64,000 nt of DNA, taken from DATFYM01 sp035315065 (lineage in GTDB: Bacteria; Acidobacteriota; Terriglobia; UBA7540). This document shows positions 7,542 to 15,828 of the stretch, in pieces. Below the pieces are notes generated by a model that worked only from the letters and a program-made list of their open reading frames with translations, was not told where the DNA came from and searched no databases. Within the stretch, counting starts at the first letter, position 1, and each line of letters begins with the position of its first letter. Position numbers and translations under genes: made by a program. Where the stretch lies: positions 17,091 through 81,090 of the forward strand of contig DATFYM010000160.1 of the NCBI GenBank assembly GCA_035315065.1, read 5' to 3'.

Positions 7542-9759
7542 ACCTCTCTTCCACGTAGATCAAATCGCTGGTGTACTTCCCCGGCAGTTTGATCAGCAAG
7601 CCCTCGTTCATCAGCTCCCCGCCGCTGTGCGTGCCGGTGGTGACCGATCCGTCTTCAGACGAGACGCGATACGAAACGTCGGCGCCCAGGCCTCGCAGCC
7701 GCACGCGCCGGGCCACCTCGTCATTGTTCGGGCGAAAGATATAGACCGTGCCCTTCTTCACACTCGGGCTCCAGTAGAACATTCCATCCCAGTGCAGCCC
7801 GTCGGGCCGCGGCAGGATGTGATGAACCTCGGCGTCGCCGAGGGTAGGACGAATCCAGCGCTTGTAGATCTGAACAGCGCGGATCGCGCCCACGCGCTCG
7901 TCGGCGGTCCACGTGGCGCTGTTTGTGGGATCGATTTGCCACGCGCTCATCATAGCCGAGCGCCAGAAGTAGGGCAGCGGCCGATCGGATGTGTGGTTGT
8001 AATAGTTCTCGTACGTGTACGCCATCAGCATGGCGGGTGGAAACGCGTAGGTGGAATCGTAAATGCTCTGGCGGTCGGGCAGCGCCGAGAGCGTGTCCGT
8101 GGCCACGATATAGTGGACGTGCTTCGCCTCCCCGAAGTCCTTGATCCGCCCGCCACCGGAGCAGCCTTCGAGCGCCAGCCGGGGGTGCTTCTTCGCCAGC
8201 GCCTCCATCACCTCGTAGTATCCGAGCGCCGACCAGTAACTCACGTCCACGCCATAGTGGTGGCGATGGTTGGTCTGCGGGCAGGAGGTCACGATGGGGC
8301 TGTAATCGTGCTTCAAGTAATCGAGGTTGTAGTCGGTGACTGCACGCTCGACGGATTGCTCAGCCCACTGGCGCGCCGGCACGTACCCAAGGTCCAGGAA
8401 CAGGTCCCAGTTAATCTCGCCCGGCTTCCAGTCCGGCGGAATGCTGCGGTTGAACCAGTCGGGGTGGCGAAACGCGTTGAGCGCACCGGGATCCTCGGAA
8501 TCGCTGCCGTGGGTCCACGCCATCCACAGGCCCAGCTTCATGCCGTTCTGGTGGACGGCTTGCTCGATCGGCCCCTCACCATGCGGAAAGCGCGTCGGGT
8601 CCCAGCGCCAATCGCCGTCCTTGGCGAACCACATGGCGTCCGGCACGAAGGTCTCGAAGCCGAGTGAGTTGCACAGGTGGGCGCTGCTGAGCACATCGGC
8701 TTCGGTCGCCTTGTTGCCGCCCATATCGAGATAGAGATTGTAGGCGAGCGTCGGATAGGGCCCCGGCGGGCGCGGCGGCATCAACTTCTCCAGGATAAAA
8801 CGATGGAGCGAGGCGCTGCCATTGTCGAGGTCACCGGTGTAACAGCCGACGAAGGCCACCGGCACGAGGAAGGTCTCACCGGCCTCAACGTCCGTCTTGA
8901 AGTCCGGCAAGTTTCCGACGCGCAGGGAAAGCGTCATCGGTTTCGCTGCCTTGGCTTGGGCGCGAATACGCCCCAACGCCGAAAACTCCCACCCCACGTA
9001 GAGTCCGCCCGAGTCGCCCGCCTGCACGGCCATCCAGGGCACCGGACTCGACGGGTCTGTGGGGTCGCTCACAATCGTCTGGTCGAGTTCAGGGTCCGCC
9101 CGAACGCTGAAGACGCCGCCTTCCGTCGAGGCGTTGCTTCCACCGCGGTTGATCCACCAGATCGAGACCGGCTCGGCGGGCGAGATCTCGAGCCCACCGA
9201 GGGCCAGGCTGTCCTGCGCCGTGACGGTGATGGGATGGCTTTCGTGGTTGGTTAGCGTCGCCCAGTGCTCCACGGGACCGCGTCCGGGGCGGGCGCGCCA
9301 CACCGAATGCAGCTCCAGCGCTGGTTGAGCGTTCCGATAGAGAAGCGTGAGTTGGTGGGCGGCAGGATCGTACGCAGCGCTATCGTATTCCCACTCCAGG
9401 GTGATGGGAATCCCGTTCACTTCCACGTCCTTCATCGATGAAGGTCCGGCCGGCCCGACGATCCAGTTGCGATGCGTCGCCGTTGACGCCAGGGTCCTCA
9501 GCGAAGGCGCGCCGTGTTCGATCTCAATGACGATCTCGGTATCGTCGGTGGCGAGCCGCCACGCGTGGGACCCGATGGGTCCTTGCACGTCGGCGGCCGA
9601 GGCAGTGGCTCCGCGGATTCCCTCCGGCCCGAGCATAGCAAGGCCGATGAGAAGAAGGGAGAGACCAATTCGCGAGAAGGCCGATAGGGGCTTGAACGCG
9701 TTGCCGTTCCAACGGCGGTCATCCAAGGGGTTGGCCCCGAGTGCCTGCGCTGATCTCAT
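7540..9759 (-). CDS. GH36-type alpha-galactosidase, exported
   Basis: The 739-residue protein has a basic N-terminus and a hydrophobic segment (about residues 30-50), consistent with export. The ATG follows GGAGGGG. An N-terminal beta-sandwich (about 60-330) precedes a TIM barrel beginning TLAYNLYLDMGGNKATE. The LKHD segment gives the likely nucleophile Asp485, and CSGGGRIKDFGE is the GH36 signature. ATDTLSALPD gives the likely acid/base Asp555. A C-terminal beta domain follows (GLGADVSYRVSSEDG). The enzyme should release terminal alpha-galactose from oligosaccharides or plant galactans outside the cytoplasm. The GH2 gene and the Oar receptor nearby support carbohydrate use. Exact subfamily is uncertain. 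Confidence 0.88.
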   Translation of the reverse strand: MRSAQALGANPLDDRRWNGNAFKPLSAFSRIGLSLLLIGLAMLGPEGIRGATASAADVQGPIGSHAWRLATDDTEIVIEIEHGAPSLRTLASTATHRNWIVGPAGPSSMKDVEVNGIPITLEWEYDSAAYDPAAHQLTLLYRNAQPALELHSVWRARPGRGPVEHWATLTNHESHPITVTAQDSLALGGLEISPAEPVSIWWINRGGSNASTEGGVFSVRADPELDQTIVSDPTDPSSPVPWMAVQAGDSGGLYVGWEFSALGRIRAQAKAAKPMTLSLRVGNLPDFKTDVEAGETFLVPVAFVGCYTGDLDNGSASLHRFILEKLMPPRPPGPYPTLAYNLYLDMGGNKATEADVLSSAHLCNSLGFETFVPDAMWFAKDGDWRWDPTRFPHGEGPIEQAVHQNGMKLGLWMAWTHGSDSEDPGALNAFRHPDWFNRSIPPDWKPGEINWDLFLDLGYVPARQWAEQSVERAVTDYNLDYLKHDYSPIVTSCPQTNHRHHYGVDVSYWSALGYYEVMEALAKKHPRLALEGCSGGGRIKDFGEAKHVHYIVATDTLSALPDRQSIYDSTYAFPPAMLMAYTYENYYNHTSDRPLPYFWRSAMMSAWQIDPTNSATWTADERVGAIRAVQIYKRWIRPTLGDAEVHHILPRPDGLHWDGMFYWSPSVKKGTVYIFRPNNDEVARRVRLRGLGADVSYRVSSEDGSVTTGTHSGGELMNEGLLIKLPGKYTSDLIYVEER

Positions 9760-10157
9760 TTAAGCCCCTCCGGCAGTCGCGAGCGACAAGAGGCAACTGA
9801 GCGTTCATTCGTGCTTGGCATAACTCTGTCCCAGCCCCTCCGCTCCGACAATCGCTGCTTCGCCAGCGGGCAGCAGCCACAACCAGAGGATACGGGATAA
9901 AAGTCAAAGCGTAAAGACCGTGGCGGCGTAGTTCGTCGTAGTTGCAGCGGGTCAGCTTCCGGGCCGCCGGCTTACGAGCCAAGGGCGGGCGCTCCAGACA
10001 CCGACCATAAGCCTTCGGCGCGGTTCCTTGACGCGGCCCTGGAAGTTGACTCTCCCGACCGCTTGCTTCTCGGGTGCAGTCCGGTCAAACAGTAGAATCC
10101 CCTTTATGGCAACCCAGCGTCTTTCTGCGGTGTCTATTAGTAGCAGAGGTGGAGAAG
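9760..10157. other. Intergenic region between divergent genes
   Basis: About 400 bp separate the GH36 start (minus) from the HEAT-repeat gene (plus) and should carry both promoters. I see no convincing -35/-10 pair, RNA or repeat. Short ORFs here look like shadows. Confidence 0.3.
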
Positions 10158-12413
10158 GTGAAACGGTCCAGGTCATGCGCCTTGGCGGCAGCAGTATTTG
10201 CGGCTTGCCTCTCGATGATTTCCCGGGAGCTGGCTTTTGCCCAGGAACGCCCCGAGGCCGGCAAAGTAGATGATGCAAGCCTGCGGTTACAGCTCTCCGT
10301 CACTCGGACGGAGTTCCGTTGCGGTGAAGTGATTCCACTGGACCTGACGTTTACCTCCACGACCCCCGAACGCTACCAGATCAACATGGCCACGTACGAC
10401 CGCAGCGGCCGTATGTCATATGAGCAATTCTTGCTCGACCCTCAGAACGGCACGAGCGACCCCCTGCAGTTGTATTTCAATTCTGCTTGGGGCTTTCTGG
10501 GGGGTGGGTTGACCGGCTTCAAGTTCCTTTCACCATCCCCGACGACCATTCAACTGGACCTCAACGAGTGGGCCCGTTTCGATCAGCCGGGGACGTACCG
10601 GCTGACCGTTGTCAGTCAGCGCGTCAACGACACCCGTGCCAGCGACAACCCCTATGGCGGCACGATAGAACTTAAATCCAACCCGATTGAGCTGCGGATC
10701 ATTGCTGCGGACGCCGCATGGCAACAGGTGCAACTCAAGCAGATAAAGGAGGCATTGAGCCGCGGTACGCCGTCGAACGGGGACGCTCGGACCGATCCCC
10801 AGCAAGCCGCGCTGAGGGCCTTGCGCTATCTTGGGTCCGCCGACGCAGCTCGCGAGCTGGCCAGGCGCTTGCGTGGCGAAGATAACCGAATTGATTGGGA
10901 TTGCATGTTCGGCTTGGTCGGCTCGCCGCATCGAGACGCCGGCTTCGAGGAGATGAACAAACTGCTCAATGAACCGCAATTCCCCGTCAGCGAACTCTTT
11001 CTCACCACCATGTCGGTCCTGCCACTGGACCCCAAGGAGGCTCCAGGCTCTCTCAGACAGCAACGAGACCAAAACCTGAAAGCATTGCGGCAGAAGCTCG
11101 TGCCCGCGCTTTCGAGCAAACGCGGAACAGCTTTGGCAGTCAGTGTGGACACCGCAATGAATGTCACCGACCCAAACATGCCCGCGGAGCTCAGAAGTGA
11201 ACTGGTAGCGCAACTCATCGGGGTGTTCTCCGCGCTCCCTGTGGAGAAGCAGGTGGCCTGGATTCAATACCGCTGGCAGCAAGTGAATGATCCGAACTGG
11301 CTGCCGTTGCTCCGCACTATGGCGCTCCATTACGAAGACTTCCCTGGGCTTCGCGAGATGCATGCTTACCAGTCGCTCGAACTAGGCGCGGCGGCCCTCA
11401 AGCGGTGGTATGAGCTCGATCCCGAGGGCGCGCGCGACGCGGTAATCACCGAGATCACTCGCCCCAAGCCGCGCTACAACGCAAACACCCTTGGACTCCT
11501 TCCGGACAAAACCCTGCCCGAAGCGGAACAAGCGATTGCCGAGCATTTCCTGGCGACGGATAATTATGAAATCGAGGGCAATCTCGCCTCCTTGCTCTTC
11601 CGCTATGCCGACGCAGCGGTCTTGCCGGACGTGCTGGGAAAAATCGAGAGTCGGGTCGGGAAATGGGCGTGCGAACCGCAAGACAAGGCGTTGGCTTACG
11701 TGCTGAAGGTCGACGCCGAGACGGCCAAGCCGCTCATCGAGCGCGCCCTCGCAGCGCGTGCGCCGGACAGCAGTGCCTGCCGGCACACGACTCTTACCGG
11801 CATCGGCGCCCTTCAAAATAGCCCCGTTTTAGAGGAATTGGCAGTTAGCAGCCTCACCGATTCCGATCCCGAAGTGGCAAACAACGCGGCTAGCTATCTT
11901 GGCGACCACGGCTCCGTGGAGGCTGAGCAAGCGCTCTGGAACCGGTACGAAGCGTGGAGCCGCGATTGGAGCGGGCGTGCCGCGGAGCTCCGATTTGTCC
12001 CGGCAGGAAAGAATCCCCATGTGTGGGATGCTGGCCTTGGCCAGAGCCTGGCGCGTGCGCTCGCGACCGGTGCGGGCTGGCTCTCAGACGAATCGAAGCT
12101 GCGCCGCATCCAGGCACTCGGTGTGGGACCCAATATTCAGCAGGATATCGAGCAGGCCCTCCAGGCTTGGTCGCGAAGGCCGTTCGCCATTGCTCTAATT
12201 GGTACCGATCCGCCGAGTTTCACCGTCGCTCAGTACAATCAGCTATCACTCGACTTGTTGAAGAAGAAGCTGACTCAGTTTCCGAGTGGGACGAAGTTTG
12301 TCCTTTCTCTCTCGAGTCCGACCCCTTCGCCCGTGGAGCAAAAAGTCAGAGAAGAGATACTCCAGTTCGCGGAAAAGAATGGGATTACGATGATGTGCGC
12401 TCCAGTATCCTGA
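10158..12413 (+). CDS. Exported HEAT-repeat protein of unknown function
   Basis: I start at GTG 10158, after AGGTGGAGAAG, which gives a signal peptide (KRSRSCALAAAVFAACLSM). The open frame extends 28 codons further upstream from ATG 10074, but that part is unlike a signal sequence. Residues about 40-190 of the mature protein look like an Ig-like beta domain (EVIPLDLTFTS and FDQPGTYRLTVVSQRV). The rest contains alpha-helical HEAT-like repeats (AALRALRYLGSADAARELAR and NNAASYLGDHGSVEAEQALW). Such proteins usually act as scaffolds in the periplasm or on the surface. No catalytic motif is visible. It stands alone between divergent or convergent neighbours. Confidence 0.75.
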   Translation: MKRSRSCALAAAVFAACLSMISRELAFAQERPEAGKVDDASLRLQLSVTRTEFRCGEVIPLDLTFTSTTPERYQINMATYDRSGRMSYEQFLLDPQNGTSDPLQLYFNSAWGFLGGGLTGFKFLSPSPTTIQLDLNEWARFDQPGTYRLTVVSQRVNDTRASDNPYGGTIELKSNPIELRIIAADAAWQQVQLKQIKEALSRGTPSNGDARTDPQQAALRALRYLGSADAARELARRLRGEDNRIDWDCMFGLVGSPHRDAGFEEMNKLLNEPQFPVSELFLTTMSVLPLDPKEAPGSLRQQRDQNLKALRQKLVPALSSKRGTALAVSVDTAMNVTDPNMPAELRSELVAQLIGVFSALPVEKQVAWIQYRWQQVNDPNWLPLLRTMALHYEDFPGLREMHAYQSLELGAAALKRWYELDPEGARDAVITEITRPKPRYNANTLGLLPDKTLPEAEQAIAEHFLATDNYEIEGNLASLLFRYADAAVLPDVLGKIESRVGKWACEPQDKALAYVLKVDAETAKPLIERALAARAPDSSACRHTTLTGIGALQNSPVLEELAVSSLTDSDPEVANNAASYLGDHGSVEAEQALWNRYEAWSRDWSGRAAELRFVPAGKNPHVWDAGLGQSLARALATGAGWLSDESKLRRIQALGVGPNIQQDIEQALQAWSRRPFAIALIGTDPPSFTVAQYNQLSLDLLKKKLTQFPSGTKFVLSLSSPTPSPVEQKVREEILQFAEKNGITMMCAPVS

Positions 12414-12473
12414 GCCGCAAGCAGAGACATCCCACGGCCCTCACAGACGTTAAGGATTCTGCGGGGGTTGCTG

Positions 12474-14042
12474 CTACTTTGGTTTTTGCTGCTGCGTCGA
12501 TTGTTTCTTCTTTTTGAAGAGGCCGGTGATGCCTTGCACCACGTCGGCAGGGGTCTGCCCAGGCTGGGCCGTGGATTGGCCGGGCTGCTGTCCGCGCAGC
12601 AGGCCCTCGACGGCTCCGAGTCGACCTGCGGCGGTGGCGCCCTTCAGGCTAAACTTGGGATTCTCGAGTGTGCCGAGCAGCCCAAAGGGAAATGTCAGCT
12701 TGCCGTTCTCGATCTTGGCCCCTGAAAGGCCCCCGATCAGATCGCTCACCGCGTTCTGCCCCGCAGCGAGGCTCGCGATGCCCTGATAGTCGAGCTCGCC
12801 GGCGCCTGCCATCCCCATGCTGCCGGCGGCATTCACGTTGACGCCGTTTCCAACAATACTGACCTTGTTGCTGGTTATTCTGTCGTTGGCGATATTCAAG
12901 TCTGCGGCGATGGAGGAAAACGAAGAGGGATCACCCGCGGCGGGTCCCAGCTTCGCCACGCGCGCCAACATCATCAGGTTCTTGTTCAATTGCAGGCTGG
13001 GGAGCTGTCCGTTGCGGATGTCCATCTGACCCGCCCCGCGCATACCGGCCAGCGGGTCAGGTGAATGCGTGACCGCGCCGGCGAGCTTAATGGCGCCGTC
13101 GAGCGTGCCGGTCATCCTACCCCGTCCGTCGGGGAAGGCTTCCAGCAGCTTTGCGACGTTCACGCCCTTGAGCTGCGCTTGAGTGGTATAGCCGGGGTTC
13201 TGCCCGGCAAAGTTAAAGCCAAGGTTGCCGGTGGCGTGGCCATCGTAACAGTTGAAATTGAGGTCGTCGAAGAAAACCTGTTTGGGGAAGAGGCGCACTT
13301 TGGATTTCACCGTGGTCGCCGAAAGCGTTCCGAAGCGCAGCAGATCCGCCCGGAGAGTCCCCTGCGCGACGGGCGGAGCTTCGGGGGTGGCGGCATAGGC
13401 CACGGAAGTGAGGAGTCCGCCCGGGTAATCGGGTGCTCGAAATGACGCCGACTGCGTAAACGCGCTCAGGTCCACCTGGTTGAGGTCAATAGACATGCCG
13501 CGCCCCTCAAAGTAGGTGGGCCCGGAGCCCCCGGAGGCCAGCAGGTTGGCGGCGGCCAACTGCCCGCCCGAAACGCGGACCTTGTCAATCACGCCCAGCG
13601 TGAAGAGCGGCTTCTCCTCCGGCTTCGAGTCTCGGGTTGTGGTCTTGGGCGCATTCTCAAAGTTCCACTGGCCGCGCACATCGGAGAGCAGGTTGATCAC
13701 CGGGTCATCGAGTTCCAACGACTTGATGACCACTTGGCGATTCCACAATGCGCCCGCATCCACGACCGCGGAAACGCGCCGCACCTTGACGAAGTTGCCC
13801 TGAGGGAAACCCGGTGGATTGCCGAGCGTGAAGTCATCCAGACGGATCGACACGCTGGGAAACACCGTCAGCGCCATGTGGCCGATGGTGGTGGGCTTCC
13901 CGGTTTGTTGCTGGATGTAAGCGGTGGCCTGGGGACGGTAGTTATCGATATTGAAGAGCAGCGGCACCACCACCACCAGTCCGATCAGTACCACGACGAT
14001 GGCGATTACGAGACCGAGAAGAATTTTTGTTCGTCTCGACAT
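12474..14042 (-). CDS. AsmA family protein
   Basis: The 522-residue protein has an N-terminal transmembrane helix (about residues 7-32, LLGLVIAIVVVLIGLVVVV) and a long periplasmic part. It includes the AsmA N-terminal signature YIQQQTGKPTTIGHMALTVFP and the DDFTLGNPPGF segment, plus a C-terminal AsmA_2-type region (GAIKLAGAV, MDIRNGQLPSL, ISLA-like repeats). AsmA/YhdP-like proteins are thought to bridge the inner and outer membranes and help lipid or outer-membrane protein traffic. GGGAGGTAGCCC precedes the ATG. The C-terminus is glutamine and lysine rich (KKKKQSTQQQKPK). Confidence 0.88.
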   Translation of the reverse strand: MSRRTKILLGLVIAIVVVLIGLVVVVPLLFNIDNYRPQATAYIQQQTGKPTTIGHMALTVFPSVSIRLDDFTLGNPPGFPQGNFVKVRRVSAVVDAGALWNRQVVIKSLELDDPVINLLSDVRGQWNFENAPKTTTRDSKPEEKPLFTLGVIDKVRVSGGQLAAANLLASGGSGPTYFEGRGMSIDLNQVDLSAFTQSASFRAPDYPGGLLTSVAYAATPEAPPVAQGTLRADLLRFGTLSATTVKSKVRLFPKQVFFDDLNFNCYDGHATGNLGFNFAGQNPGYTTQAQLKGVNVAKLLEAFPDGRGRMTGTLDGAIKLAGAVTHSPDPLAGMRGAGQMDIRNGQLPSLQLNKNLMMLARVAKLGPAAGDPSSFSSIAADLNIANDRITSNKVSIVGNGVNVNAAGSMGMAGAGELDYQGIASLAAGQNAVSDLIGGLSGAKIENGKLTFPFGLLGTLENPKFSLKGATAAGRLGAVEGLLRGQQPGQSTAQPGQTPADVVQGITGLFKKKKQSTQQQKPK

Positions 14043-14131
14043 GGGCTACCTCCCTTCAGGGAACCTGCCGTATTAAACTTGCCGCGTCCCGGAGAAGGCC
14101 GACGAGAACCGCGCCGCGCGGCCCTCGGACT

Positions 14132-14290
14132 TCACCGGAGAATGGTCGGGTTGCCAAGTAAGATTTCTACAGCAAATTCATGTCGCTCGCCAACTCCAAT
14201 AAGCGCGCTGTCGAAACGGTCTCCGGCCGCTTGCGATCGGAACCGAATTTGAAGATGACCATAGAGCGGAATCGTCTCTAGTTGCTTTTG
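14132..14290 (-). pseudogene. Coding-like remnant downstream of the LssY_C gene
   Basis: In a frame overlapping the end of the LssY_C gene the minus strand reads ETIPLYGHLQIRFRSQAAG and continues through GVGERHEFAVEILLGNPTIL to TGA at 14134-14132, about 48 codons. The composition looks coding but there is no start codon with a ribosome binding site. It may be the residue of a lost gene. I do not recognise the family. Confidence 0.25.
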
Positions 14291-15468
14291 CCCGCCGTGT
14301 TGCTGAGCACGAGCACGAGTATGCGTCCGTCGGAGTGAAACTCTCCGCCCGTCGCGGTCTTGGCAGTGGTCAGCGCATCGGCCGGCGTCACGTGATCCCG
14401 CTGGACGACAAGCCCCGTTCCCGAAAGCGTGCCATTCACGTACTCGCGTTCACCGTCGATGGCCGGATCGATCTTGTGCGTCACGCCATTGTTACGCTGG
14501 TCTCGCTCGAATCCGATATCGTGCGTAGCGGCCACGCACCACAGCGGTCGTCCATCGACCTCGTACGGCGATTTCCAGACGCGCAGATGATTCCGGGACA
14601 TCGCCACCCTCACCGGTTCGGCGTGCGCGAATCCATAGTCCTGCGCCCGGTTGAAAAGAAACAGCGTGCTCATCGGCATCGTCAGGTAGTCCTTCTTCTC
14701 GATCGAGTCCATCACGGCATTCAGCACCGTATTCCTCACCGCCTTGTCCACCTGGACCCACCCGGCGGTAGTGAATACCTGAACCACCTGGTCCTCGGTT
14801 CCCACGATCAAGACGTTGACCATGTCGCCGGGTCTGCCGTCGGGATCGGAGACGCGTCGCGGGATCTTGCTCAGCAAATCGCGAGTGATACCTGGTAGGC
14901 GGGTCTCCGCTGGACCGCCCGCGTTTGTAGCATTTGCTGAGCCCTCGTCCAGAATTTCGATCTTCACCTGGAAACTTCCGTCCGCGGTCGAGGCTTCGCT
15001 CATGCCCTGATTGATCCCGAGGAACAGTCTCCCTGCTACGGGCACATCGTACTCCTTGCTCGCACCCACCAAAAACGCTTGCGCATATGCGTCAGAACCG
15101 ATTCGGCCGATCAACGCGCCGTGGCCGGCATCCTTCACCGCGTACTGGTGGACCAGGTCAGCCCATCCACGCGCGAGCCCGTTCGGACCAAACGTCCCCG
15201 TCGTTCGCAGTTTTCCGTCGTACGATTGGTCAGGCGGATATGTGATTTTCCCTGTGGCCGTGAAGCGCAGCTTCGCCCCTCCGCGCACGTCGATGTTCGT
15301 GTCCACCCATTCTTTTGTCCCGGCCACGTCGATCTCGTACGACTTGTTGCTGCCCGCCTTCGCCGGGGCCGTCTGTGCCCGTAACGCCGGGCATTGACAC
15401 ACCATGCCCGTTGCACCCAACACCAGCGCCGCAAAGCCTATCGCTTTCTTGCTCCTCACAGCTTCCAT
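14278..15468 (-). CDS. Exported protein with lectin-like N-domain and LssY C-terminal domain
   Basis: The 396-residue protein begins with a signal peptide (KAIGFAALVLGATGMVCQC..ALRAQ). Residues about 42-170 (SYEIDVAGTKEWVDTNIDVR and LFLGINQG) resemble the PA-IL/LecA-like calcium lectin fold found in many environmental secreted proteins. Residues about 200-385 match the LssY_C domain (DMVNVLIVGTEDQVVQVFTTAGW, YGFAHAEPVRVAMSRNHLRVW, HDIGFE). The LssY_C domain is often near lipid or envelope genes and its biochemical role is unknown. The ATG follows AGGTAGGGACAAACC. It could bind galactosides, which would fit the flanking GH36 and GH2 genes, but that is inference. Confidence 0.8.
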   Translation of the reverse strand: MEAVRSKKAIGFAALVLGATGMVCQCPALRAQTAPAKAGSNKSYEIDVAGTKEWVDTNIDVRGGAKLRFTATGKITYPPDQSYDGKLRTTGTFGPNGLARGWADLVHQYAVKDAGHGALIGRIGSDAYAQAFLVGASKEYDVPVAGRLFLGINQGMSEASTADGSFQVKIEILDEGSANATNAGGPAETRLPGITRDLLSKIPRRVSDPDGRPGDMVNVLIVGTEDQVVQVFTTAGWVQVDKAVRNTVLNAVMDSIEKKDYLTMPMSTLFLFNRAQDYGFAHAEPVRVAMSRNHLRVWKSPYEVDGRPLWCVAATHDIGFERDQRNNGVTHKIDPAIDGEREYVNGTLSGTGLVVQRDHVTPADALTTAKTATGGEFHSDGRILVLVLSNTAGKSN

Positions 15469-15828
15469 GGTTTGTCCCTACCTTGATTCCTTGCCTTATT
15501 TTACCCAACTCACGGCGCGCGGGCTGCATGTCCTATCGCCTCCGGCCAGCGAGTCGGCTCAACAGCAAGAGGTGCTCTCGCGCGACCCACCATGATAACA
15601 CGCAGGATCGTTGGGTTTATCAGGCCACCGATTTTCACGGGCGCCCTTGCTTTCATCCTGCGCCGGGAGGAGTTGGGTGCATCACTTTTCGCATACGTTG
15701 GTGCAACATTGAAGCTGCTAACTCGCTCGCTCGCGTCTGACGGTCTGGGCAAGTCTCTGTCGCAACCTACAAGAGAGATTTCTCCCAAGCCGTCCGCGCA
15801 GCCTCCATTATGGGTACCCATAGCTTCT
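15469..15828. other. Intergenic region, no gene recognised
   Basis: About 360 bp between the GH2 stop and the LssY_C start (both minus) should hold the LssY_C promoter. No palindrome family member, RNA or convincing ORF was seen. Confidence 0.3.
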